Assembly (NCBI GenBank): GCA_000690595.2
Contig: JHUT02000001.1
Span: forward strand, 558,001 to 622,000
Direction: 5' to 3'
Source: Natrinema mahii
Lineage (GTDB): Archaea; Halobacteriota; Halobacteria; Halobacteriales; Natrialbaceae
DNA: 64,000 bases
Position numbers and translations under genes: made by a program. The notes below the pieces were generated by a model that was not told where the DNA came from, made no database searches, and saw only the letters and a list, made by a program, of their open reading frames with translations. Below, one piece after another: positions 1 to 6,981 of this stretch (its first letter is position 1; every line of letters begins with the position of its first letter).

Positions 1-246
1 CGTCAGCGCCGTTCGTTCCGTCGTCGTCGAGTCGTCGTCAGTCGCCGGACTCGAGTCGTTCCCGCCGTCCGTTTCGGGACCGCCCCGCCCGGTCGGCGAC
101 TCGAGGATCGCTCCGATGTCGTCGGCCGTCGACACCGCTCGAACGGCGCGGTCGGTCGCCTGCTCGAGCCGCGGTCGAAGGCGACTCCGTTCGCTTCGAG
201 CATCGATCACGACGACGATCGGTTGTGGGCAGTATCCAGTGGTCAT
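1..246 (-). CDS. N-terminal part of an unidentified protein, cut by the window edge
   Basis: The frame starts at the ATG complementary to 244-246 and stays open to base 1, so only the first 82 residues are visible. They begin with a hydrophobic strand (PIVVVIDAR), then an Arg/Glu-rich helix and a stretch around TADDIGAILE, and then become a Ser/Thr/Asp-rich linker. The strand-helix start resembles a degenerate receiver-like fold, as found at the N-terminus of some haloarchaeal signalling proteins, but no catalytic residue can be seen. The function is unknown. An AT-rich TATA-like stretch near 318-325 could be its promoter. Confidence 0.55.
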   Translation of the reverse strand, partial: MTTGYCPQPIVVVIDARSERSRLRPRLEQATDRAVRAVSTADDIGAILESPTGRGGPETDGGNDSSPATDDDSTTTERTALT

Positions 247-368
247 CCGTATTTCCCCCGTCGCGTCCGCCGACACCGCTACCGCCTCGCTCCTTTCTGT
301 CCCATCGTGACTGTGAAATAAAAGCTTGCTGGTCAAACGCGGTCGATCGGAGCGGACTCGGCCGGCTA

Positions 369-449
369 GAGTAGCCGCTGCAACGAGTCACACACTGATC
401 GCAACGCCGTCGTTCGATTCAGGTGTGCAATGACGTTCAGCGGTTACTA
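369..449. repeat. 80-bp palindromic TA element, copy 1 (diverged)
   Basis: This copy is 81 bp. On the minus strand it begins TAGTAACCGCTGA and ends GCGGCTACTC, and it aligns over its whole length to the copies at 3461-3540 and 61817-61896 with one inserted base. A TA lies at 367-368; the second TA is mutated to TC (450-451 on the plus strand). Its end supplies the last codons and the TGA stop of the MTH865-like gene. Without the element and one TA, that gene would end at a TAG codon immediately after Glu-Leu. It looks like the oldest copy because both terminal bases have drifted. Confidence 0.8.
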
Positions 450-700
450 TCGAGTTCGCCTCGCTCCCGCAACGCTTCGATCAGGTCGTCTACGAGGGGT
501 TCGACGCCCTCGTAGGGGAAGTCACCGCCGTCGGTCTTGGTGTACAGTTCCATCGCGGTCATCGAGAACTCTCCGGCCTCGAATCTCGTGCTCGGGCCGT
601 CGGGGAGCGCCGGAATCAGCGCCATGGGATCCGAAACGGGATAGTCAGCGCCCTCGAACGCGTCGACCAACTGTTCGCGGAGGTCTGCTTCGGCTGCCAT
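437..700 (-). CDS. MTH865-like small protein
   Basis: This 87-residue acidic protein resembles the archaeal MTH865 family, which has a known small helical fold but no assigned biochemical role. The family-like core runs from LREQLVDAFEGADYP through a GGDFPYEGVEPLVDDL segment. The chosen ATG (698-700) gives the usual family length; a longer upstream frame reads through promoter-like sequence. The last residues DSNR and the TGA stop lie inside palindromic element copy 1. I infer that the ancestral protein ended at Glu-Leu with a TAG stop and gained four residues by the insertion. Confidence 0.75.
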   Translation of the reverse strand: MAAEADLREQLVDAFEGADYPVSDPMALIPALPDGPSTRFEAGEFSMTAMELYTKTDGGDFPYEGVEPLVDDLIEALRERGELDSNR

Positions 701-955
701 GGTCTGTCGTGGTCGTTCCGCGGACATTAACTCCCGGGTGCGGTCCCGGTCAGCGCCGGCGCATGAATTCGGGGAGGATCCCCCGCTCGGTCGATTCGCC
801 GGCCGCGGTCGGTTCCGCGCCGCCCCGGTCCGGTTCGGCCTCGCCTCGGAATTCGTCGGACGCGATCCGCTCGCTCCCTCCCGGGCTGGCCGTCCCGGCC
901 GTCGGAGTATCGGCCGGCGTCCGCTCTCGAGGCCCACTCCGCGAGGGGGACAAAT

Positions 956-994
956 ATCGAATATTCGATACGTATTCGAAACAGTGATTAATCA
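956..994. promoter_or_regulatory. Palindrome-rich promoter/operator of the RHH gene
   Basis: Three symmetric motifs lie directly upstream of the ribbon-helix-helix gene. They are the perfect palindrome ATCGAATATTCGAT (956-969), overlapping arms TTCGA/TCGAA (964-968 and 976-980), and the perfect palindrome TGATTAATCA (985-994). The last sits about 26 bases before the ATG, where the TATA box of a leaderless gene belongs. RHH proteins bind short inverted repeats, so autoregulation is a reasonable inference. The rest of the 701-1014 gap shows no other convincing feature. Confidence 0.6.
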
Positions 995-1014
995 GCGGAG
1001 ACGACTGTCCCCAC

Positions 1015-1404
1015 ATGGCGAAGGATACCGTCAGGTACCCCGACGACGTGGTCGAGGAGATCGACGCGCTCGTCGACGACGGTATGTTCGAGAGCAAATC
1101 CGAGTTCTATCGCTTCTCCGCGGAGTACGTCCTGACCCTGATCAACGACGATCACGACGTCAAGACGTTCAATTTCGACGAGATCAAAGGCGAACTCGAC
1201 ATCAGCGACCGCGACCACGCCGAAGCGCTCGGGGCCGACGGCGGGACCTTCTTCCTCGACGCCGTGATCAACGTCCGCAAACACGGGCTGCGGGGCAACT
1301 ACGAGGCCGCGGAACGCTTCATCGACACCCACTACGACGAGACCGACCAGGAGTGTATCATCCTCGAGGAACTGCTCGGCACCTACCGCGACGAGCCGTC
1401 GTAA
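1015..1404 (+). CDS. Ribbon-helix-helix (CopG/Arc-like) transcription regulator
   Basis: The 129-residue protein opens with a short strand (DTVRYPDDVVEEIDALVDD) and two helices containing FESKSEFYRFSAEYVL, the pattern of a ribbon-helix-helix DNA-binding domain. A family-specific acidic C-terminal part follows, with INVRKHGLRGNYEAAERFI. The architecture recalls the longer haloarchaeal RHH proteins such as CdrL, linked to cell-division gene control, but I cannot confirm orthology and no ftsZ gene is nearby. The gene stands alone behind a promoter full of palindromes, which suggests it represses itself. Confidence 0.8.
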   Translation: MAKDTVRYPDDVVEEIDALVDDGMFESKSEFYRFSAEYVLTLINDDHDVKTFNFDEIKGELDISDRDHAEALGADGGTFFLDAVINVRKHGLRGNYEAAERFIDTHYDETDQECIILEELLGTYRDEPS

Positions 1405-1429
1405 TCGGCCGCCAGTCTCTCTTTCCGAC

Positions 1430-3046
1430 TCACTCGGTGAAGGGTTCGCCCAGCGCCGCCAGATCGACGTTCTCGGCGACGAGTCGGGCCGCCCGATCGG
1501 CGGGTGTCGTGCCGGTCGTCTCGGGTTCCCCCGACGGCGGCCCGTCGCCCGCTCCGTTCCCCGGTCGATCGACGCCGGCCGTCTCGGCGACGTGATCGAG
1601 AAACGCCGCTCGGACCGACTCGTTATCGAACAGACCGTGTAGATAGGTCCCCAGCACGCGCCCGCGGGCCGCACTCGAGTCGCCGAGCGGCCGCGTCACG
1701 TCGCCGACAGCCTCCGTCCGGCCCGCGTGGATCTCGTAGCCCGTCGCGGGACCCTCGGCACCGGCAAGCAGCGGCGACGCCGAGCCGTCGACGGGAACCG
1801 CAGTCTGCTCGAGGCGCTTCTCGCCCTCGAAGCGGGTCTCGACCGGTAGCAGGTCCAGTCCCTCGACGACGTCGTCCTCGCCGGTCCCCTCGAGCGCGGC
1901 GTTGGTGATCCGTTCACCCAACAGCTGATAGCCGCCACAGAGGCCGACGATCGGGCCGTCGAAGGCCGCGAGCGCGTCGGCGTAACCGGCCGCCTGCAGC
2001 GCCAGCAGGTCGTCGACCGTGTTCTTCGTCCCGGGGATCACGACCGCGTCGGCGTCGACGCCCGCGAGCGGGTCGGCCCCACCCGGACCCGGATCACCGC
2101 CGTCCCCGTCGACCGGGAGGTACACCACCGAGACGCCCGGCTCCGCCGCCAGCGCCTCGAGGTCGGTCGCGTTCGAGATGCGGGGGAGCCGCGGAACGGC
2201 GATCCGGAGCCGCCGGTCGGCCGCCACGCCGTCGTCGTCGCCGACGACGCCCCGTTCCTCGCTGCCGGGGAGGCCGACGCTGTCCTCCTCGGGGAGCCCG
2301 GGATCGTCGTAGGGCAGCACCCCGAGGATCGGCACGCCCGTTCGGGATTCGATCTCCTCGATGCCGGGCTCGAGCAGGGACGGGTCCCCGCGGAACTTCG
2401 TGATGAGCGCGCCGACGATGCGGTCCCGGAGGTCGTCGGGGACGAGTTCGATCGTGCCGTAGAGGCTGGCGAAGGCCCCGCCGCGTTCGATGTCGACCAG
2501 CAGGAGGATATCGGCGTCGGCGAACTCGGCCGTCTCGACGTTCGCGAGGTCCCGATCGTGGAGGTTGATCTCGCCGATGCTGCCCGCGCCCTCGGCGACG
2601 ATCACGTCGTTGTCGGCCGCCAGTCTGCGGTACGACTCCGCGGCGGCTTCGCGCGCGCGATTCCAGTACTCCTCGTAGTAGGTGCCGGCCGGCACGTGGT
2701 CGTGGGCCTCCCCCTGCAACACCAGCTGGCTCTCGCCGTCGCCGCGCGGTTTGAGCAGGACCGGGTTGCAGTCAGTGGTCGGGGTGGTCCGAGCCGCTCG
2801 AGCCTGGACGAACTGGGAGACGCCGATCTCGCCCCAGCGGTCGCTCCCTTCTGTCGGGTCGCCGTCGGTTCCGTCCTCGCCCTCGGCGTCCGGCCGCACG
2901 ACGACGCGGGCGTTGTTGCTCATGTTCTGGCCCTTGAACGGGGCGACGTCGACCCCGCGGTCGGCGAGCAGGCGACAGAGGCCGGCCGCGACCGTCGACT
3001 TACCGACGTGGCTCGCGGTCCCGGCGACGAGAAGCGTTCGTGTCAT
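1430..3046 (-). CDS. cbiP: Cobyric acid synthase CbiP/CobQ
   Basis: This 538-residue glutamine amidotransferase amidates four side-chain carboxylates of adenosylcobyrinic acid a,c-diamide in cobalamin synthesis, in the cytosol. The N-terminal half is a dethiobiotin-synthetase-like ATPase with [10 protein letters not shown] near residues 9-18 and [10 protein letters not shown] following. The C-terminal half is a class I glutaminase with the nucleophile in [11 protein letters not shown] and the histidine in TYLHGLFDN. It is slightly longer than bacterial CobQ because of acidic and Gly/Pro-rich loops. A second cobalamin gene, an adenosyltransferase, lies at 10.1 kb. The two are not in one operon. 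Confidence 0.95.
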   Translation of the reverse strand: MTRTLLVAGTASHVGKSTVAAGLCRLLADRGVDVAPFKGQNMSNNARVVVRPDAEGEDGTDGDPTEGSDRWGEIGVSQFVQARAARTTPTTDCNPVLLKPRGDGESQLVLQGEAHDHVPAGTYYEEYWNRAREAAAESYRRLAADNDVIVAEGAGSIGEINLHDRDLANVETAEFADADILLLVDIERGGAFASLYGTIELVPDDLRDRIVGALITKFRGDPSLLEPGIEEIESRTGVPILGVLPYDDPGLPEEDSVGLPGSEERGVVGDDDGVAADRRLRIAVPRLPRISNATDLEALAAEPGVSVVYLPVDGDGGDPGPGGADPLAGVDADAVVIPGTKNTVDDLLALQAAGYADALAAFDGPIVGLCGGYQLLGERITNAALEGTGEDDVVEGLDLLPVETRFEGEKRLEQTAVPVDGSASPLLAGAEGPATGYEIHAGRTEAVGDVTRPLGDSSAARGRVLGTYLHGLFDNESVRAAFLDHVAETAGVDRPGNGAGDGPPSGEPETTGTTPADRAARLVAENVDLAALGEPFTE

Positions 3047-3154
3047 CCGCGTTGACGGGAGTGGGAAAGCCGAGGGTATCGTCTTATCGGTTCGCGTTCG
3101 GCGCTTGGTGCCGTCCGACTCGCCGCCGTTTGCAACCGTTCGCAGGACCCCTCG

Positions 3155-3815
3155 TCACGGTAGTTCCGACGTACACTCGCGCAACTCGTCTTCCGTCTCC
3201 CAGACGCAGAGACGATCCCCGTCCGCGAGCATCTCAAAGATCGCCGTTTGCATCCCGCTGTAGGGGTTTTCGGGGTCGGCCTCCGTCTCGAGGTCCGCCG
3301 GTGTCAGGTCCTCGTACGTCCGTTTGAAGACGTCGGTCTTCTCGAAGTACTGCTCGAGCGCGGTGAAATAGCCCTGTTCGACGAGAAACCCGCCGCTGTC
3401 GTGTTCGGACACCCCGACGATGTAATCGGCGTAGTCGGCGAGGAGGCGGAACTTGAGGTATAGTAGCTCTTGAAACGATTTACACACCGATCACAACGCT
3501 GTCCTGCGATCGGGTGTGCATTGACTTTCAAGAGCTACTATAGGTATTCGTCCACTCGTTACGGATGTCGACCATCAGGAACGCGTAGCTGTCCGTCCGT
3601 CGGTTGAGCCGGTCTTTGACGAGTTGCAGGCGGTGGATCTCCGGTCGACCATAGCTGCCGAGAACGAAATACGACCGCCCGGTCGTGAGAAGCGGAGCCA
3701 ACTCCGTGACGCTGTGTTTGAGCGCTTCGTACTCCGCCGGCGTCAGCGACGACTCGTGGAGATACGACTCGGCCTTCGCCGCGAGTTCGTCGACCGTTAC
3801 CGGCTCCTCGCTCAT
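3155..3815 (-). pseudogene. Conserved hypothetical gene split by palindromic element copy 2
   Basis: Two reading frames flank the element: 3543-3815 (91 codons, starting MSEEPVTVDELAAKAESYL) and 3155-3457 (100 codons plus stop). Deleting the 80-bp element and one of its TA copies joins them in frame through a single TAC codon, giving a continuous 192-residue protein across ...NEWTNT-Y-LKFRLLADYAD. As the sequence stands, the first half ends five residues later (YSSS, TGA) inside the element, and the second half could only restart from an internal GTG. The intact protein looks like an acidic cytosolic haloarchaeal family of unknown function. It is classed as a pseudogene, although the N-terminal fragment may still be made. 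Confidence 0.8.
3461..3540. repeat. 80-bp palindromic TA element, copy 2 (best preserved)
   Basis: The element is 80 bp and begins and ends with perfect 15-bp inverted arms (TAGTAGCTCTTGAAA and its complement). TA dinucleotides stand directly outside at 3459-3460 and 3541-3542, as expected for a two-base target duplication. The interior is an imperfect palindrome with an asymmetric centre: CGATTTACACACC on one side and GGGTGTGCATTGAC on the other. It contains no open reading frame for a transposase, so it would be a non-autonomous, MITE-like element if mobile. It interrupts the conserved gene at 3155-3815. Confidence 0.9.
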
Positions 3816-3934
3816 CGCCCGGTTGCACGTCCCTTCGAAACTTCAATTTACCGACCGAAGGGGTGACCGAATCACAGGTAGCCGATTCGTATTTGAGCGA
3901 AACGCCTTTGCACGCACCGGACGAATCCATAGGT

Positions 3935-4345
3935 ATGAGTACCCCGGGCCGGCCGCCGGCGGACCTCCAGCGCGTCCGCGAGCGACTGAACGTCGTGACA
4001 CAGGAGACGCGGTTCGCGCTCGTCCAGGACCTCTTGGGTCACCCCGACGGGCTGCCGACGCTGAAGGAACTGGACTACGTGAACCCCAGCAAGAGTCGGA
4101 CGACGATCCGACAACACCTCCAGCAACTCGTCGAGGCGGACATCGTCGAGGAAGTGACGCTCCCGGACGACCGTCGACGGAACGACCTCCCCTACAAGTT
4201 CTACGGGATCAGCGACGAGGGGCGGGCGTTCCTCGAGGAACACGACCTCCTGCGGGCCGAGGAGACGTTGCGGTCCGTCTACGAACGGGTCGAGAAGACC
4301 GACGAGATCGAGCGATACGAAACCGCACCGCGACCGGAGCGATAG
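3935..4345 (+). CDS. Winged-helix (ArsR-like) transcription regulator
   Basis: About 136 residues from the ATG at 3935. The core TQETRFALVQDLLGHP, then LKELDYVNPSKSRTTIRQHLQQLVEADIVEE and YKFYGISDEGRAFLEEH, reads as a winged helix-turn-helix with a recognition helix around SKSRTTIRQHL and a C-terminal helix. An in-frame ATG 72 bases upstream exists but would extend into non-conserved sequence. The gene is convergent with the ABC exporter operon. It may respond to an unknown ligand; its target cannot be read from the sequence. Confidence 0.8.
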   Translation: MSTPGRPPADLQRVRERLNVVTQETRFALVQDLLGHPDGLPTLKELDYVNPSKSRTTIRQHLQQLVEADIVEEVTLPDDRRRNDLPYKFYGISDEGRAFLEEHDLLRAEETLRSVYERVEKTDEIERYETAPRPER

Positions 4346-4368
4346 GCTCGGTCGGCGTCTCCCGTCAG

Positions 4369-5850
4369 CTACTCCGTTCTGTATCGCGCGTCCCAGCGCG
4401 GCCCGGCACGACTCGAGAGGACGATCCCGACCGCACCCATCACGAGCCCGCCAAGGACGAGGACCGCGGCCAGTTCCACGGACGGCGGGACGACGACGAA
4501 GCCGGCCACGAGCGTCGGGACGAGCGCGACGGCGACGCCGACCGTGAACGTCGCGAAGCGGACGGCGTCGAAGAGGAACTCATTGGGATCGAAGCCGGCG
4601 ATGAAGACGGTGAGTCCGTAGTAGTACAGCGCATAGCCAGCGAGCAGTATCGCGCCGACGACGGCGTCGAGCGGCGTCGTGTCGAACCAGACGACGGCCG
4701 CGAGATACGGGACCGCGGCCGTCGGCGCGCCGACGAGGATAAAGGCCGTCCGCTTGGCCCGGAAGACGTCCGCGATCGAGACGGGGTAGGCAAGGTAGGC
4801 CTCGAGCGAGTCGAACTGGGTGAGCCAGTTGTAGGTGGTAAACGCCGAGAGCCCGAGGACGCCGCCGAAGAAGATCCCCGGGGCGGGCGCGACGCCGGTG
4901 ATCGAGTCGACGACGCCGACCAACGCGGCCACGAGCGCCAGCAGGATCGTCGACGAGACGAACGGCTTCCAGACCCCGCCCGAGGAGCGGGCGAGATCGA
5001 GCAGCGATTTCGTCACGAGGGGCGAATCGGCGACGGGCAGGGCCGCGCTGAGCCGGGCGAACCGGTCGGTCGCGGTCCGCGAGGGCCGGCCGTAGGTCGG
5101 ATCGTACAGCAGGAGCGAGCCCGCCGCGACGACGAGGGTCGCGGCGGCCAGTCCGCCGGCGCCGATCGCCGTCCCCTCGATCGGCACGAGGACGCGCCGG
5201 AGGACCGCACCCGCCTCGAGCGCCCACGAGCCGACGGCGGCGAGACCGATCGCCAGTCCGATACTCCACGGCGGCGCGCCCCGGGTCCGGATGGCGATCG
5301 CGGCGACGGTCGTCGTCATCCCGACGGCAAAGACCAGAAAGAGCGATCCCCAGAACAGGGCGACCGAGAGCGGCGTCGTCGCGGAGAGGCCCTCGGCGAC
5401 CGCGCCCCCCAGCGCCATCGGCAACACGAACGCGACGCCGTAGAACAGCGCGTCCTTCAGGAGAAAGACCCCGAGCAGCCGCCGGCGCGAGAGCGGCAGC
5501 GTCGTCGACGAGGACAGCAACAGCGAGAGCCGGCCGAAGACGTTCTCGAGCATGTCCGAGCCGGCAAAGCCCGCGGTGCCGCTGTAGAGGCCGAAGCCGG
5601 CCGCGAGGACGTGGAGACCGACGACGACCGTCCCCGGGGCGGTGCCGGTCTCGACGAGCGCAACCGAGCCGCCGACCGCGAGGGCGGCGATCACGAACGG
5701 AAAGAGCGCGAACCGCCAGCCCCCGAACAGCTCGGTGTGCATGCGCCACTCCTCGCGAAAGAGGATCGCGAGCAGCCGCCGGGTCGAGAGGCCGGAACCG
5801 GACCGGTTCGGGCTCGTCGGAGCGGTCGGGTCCGTCGTTTCGCCGGTCAT
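4369..5850 (-). CDS. ABC-2 type exporter permease
   Basis: The 493-residue protein is dominated by about ten to twelve hydrophobic segments, starting with FPFVIAALAVGGSVALV near residue 50, after a short cytosolic N-terminus with the motif LLAILFREEWRMHTELFGG. This is the layout of the membrane partner of ABC-2 exporters. The ATG overlaps the stop of the upstream ATPase gene by four bases, so the two are translationally coupled and form one transporter. The substrate is not apparent; related haloarchaeal pairs are annotated only as ABC transporters. Confidence 0.85.
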   Translation of the reverse strand: MTGETTDPTAPTSPNRSGSGLSTRRLLAILFREEWRMHTELFGGWRFALFPFVIAALAVGGSVALVETGTAPGTVVVGLHVLAAGFGLYSGTAGFAGSDMLENVFGRLSLLLSSSTTLPLSRRRLLGVFLLKDALFYGVAFVLPMALGGAVAEGLSATTPLSVALFWGSLFLVFAVGMTTTVAAIAIRTRGAPPWSIGLAIGLAAVGSWALEAGAVLRRVLVPIEGTAIGAGGLAAATLVVAAGSLLLYDPTYGRPSRTATDRFARLSAALPVADSPLVTKSLLDLARSSGGVWKPFVSSTILLALVAALVGVVDSITGVAPAPGIFFGGVLGLSAFTTYNWLTQFDSLEAYLAYPVSIADVFRAKRTAFILVGAPTAAVPYLAAVVWFDTTPLDAVVGAILLAGYALYYYGLTVFIAGFDPNEFLFDAVRFATFTVGVAVALVPTLVAGFVVVPPSVELAAVLVLGGLVMGAVGIVLSSRAGPRWDARYRTE

Positions 5851-6602
5851 GTGTCCAACTGCTCGAGCGTCGGCGTGTCTCGCGCGTCCTCGCCCTCGAC
5901 GCGGTCGAGGAAGACCTCGAGCAGCGACTCGTCGGCCCCATCGTCGGCGACGGACTGCTCCGTGACGAGCTGGCCGTTGGCCACGATGCCGACGCGGGTA
6001 CAGATCTCCTCGGCGACGTCGATGTTGTGCGTCGAGACGAAGACCGCGTTGTCGCCGGCCGCATAGGAGACGAGGAACCGCTTGACCTGCTCCTGGACGA
6101 GTGGATCGAGGTTCGCCAGCGGCTCGTCGATGAAGACCACGTCCGGCTCGTGGAGGAACGCCTGCGCGATCATCACTTTCTGTTGTTGGCCCCGGGAGAG
6201 ATCGGTGTGTAACGTATCGAGCTTGCTCTCGAAGCCGAGCCGTTCGGCCCAGCGGTCGGTTCGCTCGGCGACCCGCTCCGCGTCGAGGTCCCGGACCTCA
6301 CCGACGAACTCGAGGTACTCACGCGGCGTGAGAAAGCTCGGCGGCGACTCCTGTTCCGGGAGGATGCCGACCCGCCGGCGCGTCTCGATCGGGTCGGTCG
6401 TCGGATCGGTCTCGAGGACGCTGACCTCGCCCGAATCGGGCTCGATCTGGCCGGTCAACACCCGGATCGTCGTGGTCTTGCCCGCACCGTTCGGCCCGAG
6501 AAAGCCGTACAGCTCCCCTCGCTCGACGGTGAACTCCATGCCGTCCACGGCGTCGACGGCACCGTAGGACTTCTCGAGTCCGGAGACGTGAATCGCACCC
6601 AT
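5847..6602 (-). CDS. ABC transporter ATP-binding protein
   Basis: The 251-residue protein has a Walker A motif (GPNGAGKTTT near residues 36-45), a Q-loop region GILPEQESPP, a degenerate signature DLSRGQQQKVMIAQAF, Walker B VVFIDEPLANLD, and the switch histidine in VFVSTHNIDVAEEI. It energises the permease encoded directly downstream (four-base overlap). The family is the CcmA/NatA-like exporter ATPases. A TATA-like sequence at about 6626-6635 stands 28 bases before the start, so the operon promoter is probably here and the mRNA leaderless. Confidence 0.93.
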   Translation of the reverse strand: MGAIHVSGLEKSYGAVDAVDGMEFTVERGELYGFLGPNGAGKTTTIRVLTGQIEPDSGEVSVLETDPTTDPIETRRRVGILPEQESPPSFLTPREYLEFVGEVRDLDAERVAERTDRWAERLGFESKLDTLHTDLSRGQQQKVMIAQAFLHEPDVVFIDEPLANLDPLVQEQVKRFLVSYAAGDNAVFVSTHNIDVAEEICTRVGIVANGQLVTEQSVADDGADESLLEVFLDRVEGEDARDTPTLEQLDT

Positions 6603-6625
6603 TGAACGCGAAACCGTTTGGAAGA

Positions 6626-6636
6626 TTTGATAATAA
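6626..6636 (-). promoter_or_regulatory. TATA box of the ABC exporter operon
   Basis: On the minus strand this reads TTATTATCAAA, centred about 28 bases before the ATG of the ATPase gene. The spacing is that of haloarchaeal leaderless promoters. Confidence 0.5.
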
Positions 6637-6729
6637 CTGTGTTGGTAGGGGTATAGTGACAGTAGTAGGTAGCGTGGATTCTTTATTTAGAATTATATCT
6701 GAAACTGAACAAGCCCAGTTCGTAACTAC

Positions 6730-6915
6730 GTGTGCGAACTTAACGCACCCTCACCAAAAACAATATGTGAAGAAATGAGACCGATACCTGCCGATCCAAC
6801 TGCGTCAAAATACTACGATCAAACCGCTGAAAAATGCTACTATGGCGACGGTTGCACGATCGTCTCGACTGGCTCAAAGAGGTCCATTACATCGAGGTTC
6901 AAGAGAGCCAACTAA
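6730..6915 (+). pseudogene. Remnant of a haloarchaeal IS transposase
   Basis: A 61-codon open frame contains PADPTASKYYDQTAEK followed by CYYGDGCTIVSTGSK. From memory this matches a conserved block in haloarchaeal IS4/IS5-type transposases, where a YYGxGCTIVSTG motif is followed by a segment like KIPIAAEFT. Here that segment is degraded to KRSITSRFK and the frame soon stops. The surrounding sequence is AT-richer than the flanking genes. No terminal repeats or other transposase pieces were recognised in 6603-6981, so this is a short fossil beside the repeat-rich surface protein gene. Family assignment is tentative. Confidence 0.5.
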
Positions 6916-6981
6916 AGGACTGTTCGAGGTGACGCCACAGTTGGCGCGGTCGAATCAACCGTTGTCGGGTGTTCGACCGAA

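Noticed and set aside
3685-6066. A 793-codon open frame on the plus strand opposite the ABC exporter genes
   Set aside because: It is arginine- and proline-rich with no domain and lies antisense to clear ABC transporter genes. Such frames arise from GC-rich codon bias.
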